Below are positions 49,995 to 58,040 of a stretch of 64,000 bases of DNA, one piece after another. A program made the position numbers and the translations under genes. The stretch covers positions 1 through 64,000 of the forward strand of contig JAHEJI010000003.1 of NCBI GenBank assembly GCA_024638965.1, written 5' to 3'. This DNA is from Planctomycetaceae bacterium. GTDB taxonomy: Bacteria > Planctomycetota > Planctomycetia > Pirellulales > Pirellulaceae. Each line of letters opens with the position of its first letter. Within the stretch, counting starts at the first letter, position 1. The notes under the pieces are model-generated. The model made no database searches, had not been told where the DNA came from, and was given only the letters and a program-made list of their open reading frames with translations.

Positions 49995-51233
49995 TTACTG
50001 GTCAGCAATCTTGACCATTGATAACGAACTCTCCGCCGCATTAAGTTCGACCTTGAAATTCCCTAGGAAAGTCATTCCCAACAGAGCTTCGGCGTTGGGC
50101 GCGTCAGTACCCAAAACGACGCAAGTGACATCTTCGACGGTGAACTTGCCCACACGAATCGATTTGGCACTGATGAGTTGCCCTTGAATTTTCCGACCGT
50201 CTGCGAGTGTTAATTCGATCTTGGGATCGTCGGGCCTGGGCTGCAATCCAAACTGACTGGCAGTTCGCCAAGGCAAAGTAACGGCACTGGCACCCGAATC
50301 AACGATCATTTCGGTCGTATGCTTGCCATTCAAGTTCACGGCCACCGAATATGTATTGCCTCTTCTTTGTAACGGAATCGACTCAGACAAAACCGTATCT
50401 TCCAAGTCTTTCAGCCGTTTCATGGAGCGCGAGAAGGACTTGGTTTCTGCAAGCCGGAGATCCAGCCCAGTCTTCTTTTTCGCTTCGTCGATCAGCGCCT
50501 TGAGCTTGTCATCGTTCGCCAATTCCAAGCGGTATTTTGAAATCTCGTCCGCGATGTTTCGCAGATTGAGTGTGTGTTGCAGGTACGTATCGCGCTCTTT
50601 GCTGAGTTCTTTTCGAACTGATTCTAGATTCTCCTGCAGCACTTCGAATTCATCATAGATGAGCAGCATTTTGGCTCGGTTGGCTTCGATCGCTCCTACA
50701 ATCTGATTATTCTTCAACACATCTTTGGGGCCAATTTTGGCCAACTCAGCGTTGAGTTGGCCGTCCAAAATCGTAAGTTGTCTTAATTGGTTCCGATATT
50801 CCAGCTCTAGAGCCATTGCCCGTTTAATCTTATTCTGCAAGTCGTTCAGATTTTTGCGGACCCTCCTCGCATCGGAAAATCCTCGACTTAACTTGGTCTC
50901 TTCGTTCAAAGCGAGTTCGTTGTTGGAAACGCGAACGCCCAACTTAGCGAATTTATTTCTCAACTCCTTGTCAATTTTTTTCGTAACGGATTTGCCAGGA
51001 TCGCTTTTCGATTCGATATATATCCGATCGGCATCCGAAAATACGGACAGGGAGACTTCGATTGTCTCTCCATCTGATTTCTTCAGCTTCACCTGATCAC
51101 CTTTGATCGAAACAAAGGTCGCTTCGACGGTGTAACTTCCGTTTTTACTGGACCAGGTTCGAATTTCTTCCTGGGCAGGCGTTTGAAAACAAATACAAAA
51201 AACGATCAACACCGAAAAGAGGATTCGTTGCAT
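49995..51233 (-). CDS. Secreted retropepsin-like aspartic protease with N-terminal SHD1-like domain
   Basis: EIRTWSSKNGSYTVEATFVSIKGDQVKLKKSDGETIEVSLSVFSDADRIYI (SHD1) and MIVDSGASAVTLPW...ALLGMTFLGNFKVEL (aspartyl protease). Confidence 0.8.
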   Translation of the reverse strand: MQRILFSVLIVFCICFQTPAQEEIRTWSSKNGSYTVEATFVSIKGDQVKLKKSDGETIEVSLSVFSDADRIYIESKSDPGKSVTKKIDKELRNKFAKLGVRVSNNELALNEETKLSRGFSDARRVRKNLNDLQNKIKRAMALELEYRNQLRQLTILDGQLNAELAKIGPKDVLKNNQIVGAIEANRAKMLLIYDEFEVLQENLESVRKELSKERDTYLQHTLNLRNIADEISKYRLELANDDKLKALIDEAKKKTGLDLRLAETKSFSRSMKRLKDLEDTVLSESIPLQRRGNTYSVAVNLNGKHTTEMIVDSGASAVTLPWRTASQFGLQPRPDDPKIELTLADGRKIQGQLISAKSIRVGKFTVEDVTCVVLGTDAPNAEALLGMTFLGNFKVELNAAESSLSMVKIADQ

Positions 51234-51574
51234 CTTAGATTGCCTTTTTGGAAATGGAGATACAAGGCATTTTGATTATACCGCTTTTGTTGTCCGATGC
51301 ATCGAATGGCGTATAAGATCAGATTGCTTTTTCCGTGGCTTGTACCTGATGAGTAGGTATCCTGCGACTACAAAAATGCTCCAGTTTGTCACCAGAACAA
51401 TTTCAGTTCTGTTGCGAGTCTTCTATGCTGCACGCAAAAATTTTCCGTCCAAACCAAGATCCCCAACGGACAATTAGCCAAACGATTTTCAACAGTATGC
51501 GTCCGCCTCGAACCAGTTGACAAGGGTTACTGGGAACCGTGAGTCTTGTAAACTAATGGGGTTTTTGCGGCCAG

Positions 51575-52090
51575 TTGTTTCAGCACGCAAGATCGGGAAC
51601 CAAATCGATGGCCAAACCTGAACCCAAAAAACGTCAGCTCAAATACCAGAGCTTTGACGAAATGTTGGAGGATGTCGAGTCGCTGCAGCGTGACGGATAT
51701 GTCAGTCACGGAAACTGGACGCTCGGTCAGGCGTGCGGGCACGTCGCCGATTGGATGCGGTTTCCTATGGACGGATTCCCCAAACCGCCGCTTCCCATGC
51801 GGGCTATTTTTTGGCTGATGAAAGTCACTGTGGCCCCGGGTATGAAACGCAAAATTCTGGCCGAGGGCTTCAAAGGTGGGATGCCCACCGCGCCGGAGAC
51901 AGTTCCCGCCGCCGATTCGATCACCGATCAACACGGCGTCGATAAGCTCAAACAAACGGTCGACCGATTGCAGGCTTGGGACAAGGAACTGATTCCTTCA
52001 CCGCTGTTTGGACCGATGGACAAGGACACGCAGGTGAAAGTCAGCTTGCTGCACGCTGAGCACCATTTCGGTTACCTCGAACCCAAATAG
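51575..52090 (+). CDS. DUF1569/DinB-like protein
   Basis: KYQSFDEMLEDVESLQRDGYVSHGNWTLGQACGHVADWMRFPMDGFP...HAEHHFGYLEPK. Confidence 0.75.
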   Translation: MFQHARSGTKSMAKPEPKKRQLKYQSFDEMLEDVESLQRDGYVSHGNWTLGQACGHVADWMRFPMDGFPKPPLPMRAIFWLMKVTVAPGMKRKILAEGFKGGMPTAPETVPAADSITDQHGVDKLKQTVDRLQAWDKELIPSPLFGPMDKDTQVKVSLLHAEHHFGYLEPK

Positions 52091-52480
52091 GGACGGATAA
52101 TAGTCAAGCAATGTACTCATCGTTGATGATTCATTCCGCTGTCGACTTTGTTGGGAATTCCCAACCGTTAATCCGCCGCGGCGTAGTGGTTCACTTCAAA
52201 AGGTTCGCTTCAAAATCCGACGTCCTGGACGACAAGTGCTGCCGAAACCAGCATCGAATGGCACTCATCGAGCACCGTTCGGATATTGACCAATTCTTTT
52301 CTTATCGCTAAATGATGCGCCAGCTGAGAACCAGTCTTGCAACCATGTCGCAAAGCGGCAAGAAACGGTATCTTACTTCTTGATACGGCCAACTGTCGTT
52401 TGCAGTCGGCGAGCCCCCGTATCGTCATGTCTCTGATCGGTCGGCAAAAACGGTACATTTTTCTTAGGTCGGAGGATAAT

Positions 52481-52858
52481 ATGAAAGACTTCTCGATTAA
52501 GTTAGCACATCGAACCGGTGAGTTAGCGCGAGTGACAAATGCGCTTTCGTTGTACGGCGTAAATCTCAAGTCGGTTGCGGCGATGAGGTTAGACGATCAG
52601 GCGATGTTGCATCTCATTCCTGATAATCCCGAATCAACGAGAAGCGCCCTTAATGCGGCCAATATTCCTTTCGACGAAACAGAAGCTGCCATCGTGCTAC
52701 TTGAGAATCGCGCCGGTGAACTGACTGGCGTGGCATCCAAGCTTTCCGAGGCCGGCATTAATTTGGAAGCCGCTTACGTGATCGGAGTATCCGATGATCT
52801 AATCGAACTGGCAATTGTTTCTGATGATGCCAAGAAAGCCAAACGAGTTCTGGAGTGA
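52481..52858 (+). CDS. ACT-domain protein (tandem ACT)
   Basis: MKDFSIKLAHRTGELARVTNALSLYGVNLKSVAAMR...ENRAGELTGVASKLSEAGINLEAAYV. Confidence 0.85.
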   Translation: MKDFSIKLAHRTGELARVTNALSLYGVNLKSVAAMRLDDQAMLHLIPDNPESTRSALNAANIPFDETEAAIVLLENRAGELTGVASKLSEAGINLEAAYVIGVSDDLIELAIVSDDAKKAKRVLE

Positions 52859-53011
52859 AAGCCTCGGTTTAACCGCAATCTCGTTCATAGATCGCGTTTG
52901 TGTCATCCTATCCGGGATTTCTCACGTAGGCCGGAACAAAGTCGCGAATGTGCTTGGGTGGTAGAATCCAAGCTCAAACGTGGCTCGTATTTGCCGTGCT
53001 TGACTGACTGA

Positions 53012-54703
53012 TCATGGAGCATCTTTCTGACTCAGCCGCTTTAGGCGAAGCACCTGATAACCAAGCAGGATACCAGTCACGACCAGGCTGGCACCGAAAA
53101 TGACTTGGTAGGACGGCGGTGTGACCTTTGGTTCCCTTTCCGGAAAAAATGTGACCAAAATGACGTAGCCGACCAGCGAAGTAATCGTCGTCATCGCGAC
53201 CAGTTCGACACGTCGGAAAAAACCGGTCGTTATGATCAGCAAGAGGTACAACGAAAGCAACGCTGCCCGGGGCGATTCGTTAGCGCAGAGGGCTGCCGTC
53301 AAAAACAACGGATTCATTGCTGCCCAAATCAGCGGAAGGACGTTTTTAGCTTTTATTGCATTGTGAGTTTTCTGCAACAAGATTGCTACGACCGCCAACG
53401 CACCCAAAATTCCCTGATTAAGCAACAAAACTCGGAAACTATCGTCGTTGCTTTGGCCAAAAACCCAATAATTAATGAGAATCATGGCCATCAATACGAA
53501 GATCGTCACCAGGTGAGCTGCCAACACGGGTTCGCGCAACGTCCATTTTCGCAGCCGGCGCGTTAAGTCGTTCTTTGCCCTAATCGGATCGCCTGCAAGA
53601 AACTGTTGTAAATCGGCGGCCAATTCAGCCGCGGTTGGGTAGCGATCGGGCGGCTCTTTTTCTAAACACTTCAGACAAATGGCTTCCAAGTCTTTGGGAA
53701 CGGTGGCTACGATTTGGCGAGGGCTAATGGGTTCCTCGTGCACAACTTGCATCAAGGTTTCCATCGCGTTGTTCCCGTCAAAAGGAGGTCGCCCGGTAAT
53801 CAGCGCGTAAAGGATCGCCCCAAGTGAATAAACGTCAGCGGAAGCAGTGATTTGTTCGAGCTTGCCTGAGGCCTGCTCGGGTGGCATGTAGCAAGGTGTC
53901 CCCATGACCATGCCCGTTGCCGTCAGTGCGCTGTCTGCTTCAACGCGCTTGGCAAGTCCAAAATCAGAAATTCTTGGCTCGCCGCTTTTATCCAACAATA
54001 CGTTTCCCGGTTTCAGATCGCGATGAACGATGCCATGCTCGTGGGCAAACTGGGCGGCGGCGGCGATTTTTATGACATACTTCGCTGCCACGCGCGGTGG
54101 TAGTGGTCCTTCTTTTTTGAGTTTTGCCGCCAAACTCTCGCCATCGACAAACCCCATTGAAAAATAATGTTGGTTGTCGCAGGAACCGACATCAAAAACG
54201 GGCACGATTCCAGGGTGGTCTAAATTAGCGGCCGCCTGGGCTTCGCCGTAAAAGCGCTGCACTTCATCGTCACTGGCAAATTGACCCGCCAGGATCATCT
54301 TAATCGCCACGATACGGTTCAGGCTTATTTGCCGAGCCTTGTACACCATACCCATGCCGCCGCAAGCAATCCTTTCGATGAGTTCGTAATCGCCGAAACG
54401 ATGAGCCGGTGGGGCAACCGCTTCGATGTTAACATTCGATTGATGGGCTGGCTTTGGTGGTTGGGTCGGGACCAGATCTGCGTTGCCGGTAGAATCCATT
54501 TTTAGTGGGATTCCCAAGTCGTCCGGCGGGTGCTCCAGAAAGTTCGTGGCGCAAGTATAGGCATTCAATAATCCTTCGACTTGCTCGCGCAGATCGGGAG
54601 TCTCCGCGCAAGCATCGTCAAGAAAATCTCGTCGCTGGTCTAATGAAGCGATTTCTCGGGCGGCGTGAAAAATATCTTCGGCGCACTTGTTCTCGTTCGA
54701 CAT
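53012..54703 (-). CDS. Membrane-anchored Ser/Thr protein kinase (PknB-like)
   Basis: YELIERIACGGMGMVYKARQISLNRIVAIKMI, HRDLKPGNVLL, DFGLAKR, C-terminal TM segments. Confidence 0.93.
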   Translation of the reverse strand: MSNENKCAEDIFHAAREIASLDQRRDFLDDACAETPDLREQVEGLLNAYTCATNFLEHPPDDLGIPLKMDSTGNADLVPTQPPKPAHQSNVNIEAVAPPAHRFGDYELIERIACGGMGMVYKARQISLNRIVAIKMILAGQFASDDEVQRFYGEAQAAANLDHPGIVPVFDVGSCDNQHYFSMGFVDGESLAAKLKKEGPLPPRVAAKYVIKIAAAAQFAHEHGIVHRDLKPGNVLLDKSGEPRISDFGLAKRVEADSALTATGMVMGTPCYMPPEQASGKLEQITASADVYSLGAILYALITGRPPFDGNNAMETLMQVVHEEPISPRQIVATVPKDLEAICLKCLEKEPPDRYPTAAELAADLQQFLAGDPIRAKNDLTRRLRKWTLREPVLAAHLVTIFVLMAMILINYWVFGQSNDDSFRVLLLNQGILGALAVVAILLQKTHNAIKAKNVLPLIWAAMNPLFLTAALCANESPRAALLSLYLLLIITTGFFRRVELVAMTTITSLVGYVILVTFFPEREPKVTPPSYQVIFGASLVVTGILLGYQVLRLKRLSQKDAP

Positions 54704-54783
54704 GGTCTTCTCACACTGACGTCGGGACAGATTCTGGAACAAAGTGCGGCGCGAAATTTATTTGCAAATTGTGTCTTGAGAAA

Positions 54784-55362
54784 TCAGGATTGTTGAGAAT
54801 CATATTTATCTTCCGAGAGTTGCTGGTAGAGCCACGCCTTGGCAAACGCCCAGTGTCGATTCACGGTGCGAACGGACAGATTCATTGCTTCCGCGGTTTC
54901 GTGAATTGATAGTCCTACGAAAAAGCGAAGGTTGACGATTCGCGCGACGACCCAGTGTTCTTCGGCAAGCAAATCCAGCGACTGGTCAAGGGCCATGAGG
55001 AAATCGGCGTCATTCGGGTCCGACAAATCAATTTTCTCCATGTCCACACGTTTCCGCCCGCCGCCATGGCGATGCCTTTGCTTTCTCCGAGCGTTTTCCA
55101 CCAAGATTCTTCGCATCGCTTTCGCTGCGGCAGCAAAAAAGTGGCCCTGGCTATTCCAAGCTTGCGGATCATCTGAATCAACGAGTCGGAGGTAGGCCTC
55201 ATGTACCAAAGCTGTCGGCTGCAGTGTTTGCGCTGACGATTCGTGAGCCATCCTGATTTGAGCCAGGCGACGTAGCTCGTTGTAAACCAGCGGCAATAGC
55301 TGTTCAGAAGCCGCTAGATCGCCGTTTTCGATTGCGCCAAGGATACGCGTGACTTCGCTCAT
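54784..55362 (-). CDS. ECF-family RNA polymerase sigma factor
   Basis: YNELRRLAQIRMAHESSAQTLQPTALVHEAYLRLV...LRFFVGLSIHETAEAMNLSVRTVNRHWAFAKAWLYQQL. Confidence 0.92.
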   Translation of the reverse strand: MSEVTRILGAIENGDLAASEQLLPLVYNELRRLAQIRMAHESSAQTLQPTALVHEAYLRLVDSDDPQAWNSQGHFFAAAAKAMRRILVENARRKQRHRHGGGRKRVDMEKIDLSDPNDADFLMALDQSLDLLAEEHWVVARIVNLRFFVGLSIHETAEAMNLSVRTVNRHWAFAKAWLYQQLSEDKYDSQQS

Positions 55363-55470
55363 TGCCTTATTCTAAAGCGCATCTCCTGTCTAAATTTAGT
55401 AATTTTCTCATTTTCTCTGGCACTTTTTCCGCGTATTCGTCGCACTGAAAACAGCGTAACAAAGGGACTA

Positions 55471-56193
55471 ATGACCCAACATACCCGTTTCACAAACGGA
55501 ATCCGAACGATGGACGAAAAGCTCATCCGATTTGTCGACCATGCGCGGGACAAGGGAATGGACTACGCGACGATCCGCCAGATGTTGTTGTCGGGTGGTT
55601 GGAAGGACAAGGACATTGCCGAAATCTTCTGCACGCGCGAGTTGGAACTGCCGATTCCAGAGCCGACTCGAGTTCTGTCGGCTGGCGCTCCGAGTCCACG
55701 CCAGAAAGGATCGGTTTGGCCACGCAGAGCCAGGGACGCGTTTCTCCACTTGCTGATGTTCGGCGCACTTTACTCCTGCGTGACCAGCCTGATCCTCCTG
55801 TTTTTCACCTACATCAATTTCGCATTTCCCGATCCGGCTTGGCGAACGAGCTATGCACAGCTGGAGGAACTCCTTTCAATCATTCGTGCCCAGCTGGCCA
55901 TCGTCATCGTTACTTTTCCAATCTTCTTGATTTTGTGGCATTTCCTGTTACGCGAAGTGCGCCGGAATCCGGAAAAAGTGGCCATCCGCCGCTGGCTGGG
56001 ATATTTATCGGTTTTCGTCGGTGCGTTAACACTGTCGGGCGACGTCATCGCTCTTATTTATTTCTTGCTCGAGGGACAATTGACGGTTCGGTTTCTGTTG
56101 AAGGCGGCAGTGTTGTTTCTAATCGCCGGAAGCCTGGTTCTTTATCTGGTGTTCACCCTGCGTAGCGAGACGGAGAAGGAGACCGAACAATGA
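55471..56193 (+). CDS. DUF5671-like multi-pass membrane protein
   Basis: N-terminal HARDKGMDYATIRQMLLSGGWKDKDIAEIF followed by four TM segments. Confidence 0.7.
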   Translation: MTQHTRFTNGIRTMDEKLIRFVDHARDKGMDYATIRQMLLSGGWKDKDIAEIFCTRELELPIPEPTRVLSAGAPSPRQKGSVWPRRARDAFLHLLMFGALYSCVTSLILLFFTYINFAFPDPAWRTSYAQLEELLSIIRAQLAIVIVTFPIFLILWHFLLREVRRNPEKVAIRRWLGYLSVFVGALTLSGDVIALIYFLLEGQLTVRFLLKAAVLFLIAGSLVLYLVFTLRSETEKETEQ

Positions 56194-56621
56194 CGACAAA
56201 AATTCATCTGCTATTTTCGGTTGCCGCGACGATCGTGGTCGTTGTGGCCATCGTTTGGGGAGTTGTTCTGGCTGGTTCGCCCGGGAAGGCCCGGACGCAG
56301 CGCCTCGATTACCAAAGACTCAACGATTTGCAGACGATCTTTCGCGAGGTTCAATCGCTCTGCCATGACCCGGACATCAAGAATGAGCTAAAGCGTGCAC
56401 TGCCCAAAACACTTGATGAATTGGCAATGCTGGCCCGAACCGAAAGAATCAACTTAACCGATCCAGAGACGGGGGAGCGTTACGTTTACACTGTCAAAAA
56501 CGAGAACACGTACGAGTTGTGTGCGACATTCTCGACAGAACGGAATTCGGACTTCGAGGTATTTTGGAACCACCCGTCGGGCAGAAATTGCTTCACCATC
56601 GATGCTCTCGACCCGCCGTAA
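56190..56621 (+). CDS. Hypothetical single-TM protein
   Basis: ATGA overlap with previous gene; one N-terminal TM. Confidence 0.65.
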   Translation: MTTKIHLLFSVAATIVVVVAIVWGVVLAGSPGKARTQRLDYQRLNDLQTIFREVQSLCHDPDIKNELKRALPKTLDELAMLARTERINLTDPETGERYVYTVKNENTYELCATFSTERNSDFEVFWNHPSGRNCFTIDALDPP

Positions 56622-56633
56622 CGGGCAGGTTCA

Positions 56634-56915
56634 CTACCGGTCGATAAAAATAACGTATTCGCGCCACGGACCGATTTCATCACGATATTGCCAGGCCATG
56701 CACTTGGCTATTTGATGAATGTGATTCAGATCGTGGGTTACCCAGGTCGCCAATAACTGTTGCAAAGTGACTTGGCCAAAGCTTGGATGGGTCCCCGTTC
56801 GCTGCAAATCGGTGTTATTTTCGATCCAGGCATGATCCAAGCCAAGCAACCAATTTCGGAGAAGTGCAGGAGTGCGATCCAGAATTTCAATCGACTGATT
56901 CAAGTTAAATTTCAT
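56634..56915 (-). CDS. DinB-like protein, apparently internally deleted (93 aa)
   Basis: MKFNLNQSIEILDRTPALLRNWLLGLDHAWIENNT joined directly to DLQRTGTHPSFGQVTLQQLLATWVTHDLNHIHQIAKCMAWQYRDEIGPWREYV. Confidence 0.6.
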   Translation of the reverse strand: MKFNLNQSIEILDRTPALLRNWLLGLDHAWIENNTDLQRTGTHPSFGQVTLQQLLATWVTHDLNHIHQIAKCMAWQYRDEIGPWREYVIFIDR

Positions 56916-56983
56916 TGTGTCTTCAAAAGATCGTTGATGCGGGTATTTCTGTATGGGGTTGATTGAGTGTCGGCGGCAAAAAA

Positions 56984-57044
56984 GTGTAGCAACAATTGTC
57001 CCAATTGTTCAATGTATTCAACAATTGGGACAATTGTTGCTACA
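56984..57044. repeat. REP-like palindromic repeat, copy 1
   Basis: GTGTAGCAACAATTGTCCCAATTGTT...AACAATTGGGACAATTGTTGCTACA. Confidence 0.8.
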
Positions 57045-57099
57045 ATCTCCGTCGTAATTTTCAGTTGTTAGTCCTCAAATCGCAAACAAGGGTTCTACA

Positions 57100-57896
57100 T
57101 TGTCTGCCGCTAAACCGATCGGTACGAATGAAGGAGAACCGGTTGCTTTTCGGTTCCTTGATAAACACGCCGATATCGAAAAAACGTACCGGAATCTCCC
57201 ACATTGGTTTCAAGTTGGTTCGGCGATGTTTATTACGTTTCGAACCAACGACTCGATGCCCAAAGACGTGGTGATGAGATGGCATGCCGAACTTGAACAT
57301 TGGCTGACAACGAACGGGTTGCCACAGGAGCTTGCAGGCGAACCGAATTTCCATGACGCATCTCACCCCGCTCATGCGTCAGACCATCGACCCAAGTCTA
57401 GATTCGGGACTTCGAAACGTTCGCCTGAAGCTACAATCGCAACGTCGATTTCGCTTGATTCGATACCTCCGGCGAAGCGAGCTGAGTTTAAGAAGTTGCG
57501 CGAACGAATTTGGCACCGCTCATTGGATGAATGTCATGGTAGGTGTTTGTTAAAGCAGCCGAAATAAGCTCGAATCGTTGCGAATTCGCTCTTGTTTTAC
57601 GATGGCAGGAAATACGACCTCGATCGGTTTATCGTGATGCCAAATCACGTCCATGCCATTGTACAGTTCCGAACGGGTGAATCATTGATTTGGTGAGCGA
57701 GAGTTGGATGTGATACACGGCTCGTCAGATCAATTTTGAGACGGGAGACTCCGGGGCGTTTTGGCAACGCGAGCCGTTTGACCACATTATTCGGAGCCTA
57801 GAGCAATTCGAGTATCTACAAAAGTATGTCGCGGAGAATCCGCTGAAGGCTAATATACGGGATGGTGAGTTTTTATTTTGGGCACGAGAAGTGTAG
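57100..57896 (+). pseudogene. REP-associated tyrosine transposase (RAYT, Y1_Tnp) remnant
   Basis: N-terminal IEKTYRNLPHWFQVGSAMFITFRTNDSMP; later, in other frames, YDLDRFIVMPNHVHAIVQF and FWQREPFDHIIRSLEQFEYLQKYVAENPLKANI...FLFWAREV-stop. Confidence 0.75.
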
Positions 57897-57906
57897 CTCC
57901 AGTTTA

Positions 57907-57970
57907 GTGTAGATCCAATTGTCCCAATTGGATTCTGTTTGGAAACAATTGGGACAATTGTTGCTACACT
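57907..57970. repeat. REP-like palindromic repeat, copy 2
   Basis: GTGTAGATCCAATTGTCCCAATTGG...CAATTGGGACAATTGTTGCTACACT. Confidence 0.78.
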
Positions 57971-58040
57971 TCATCACCGGCGATGATGCTCAACATTATT
58001 GTTGATGACTCTATTGCCGCTCGTCAAAAAAGCCCATTCT

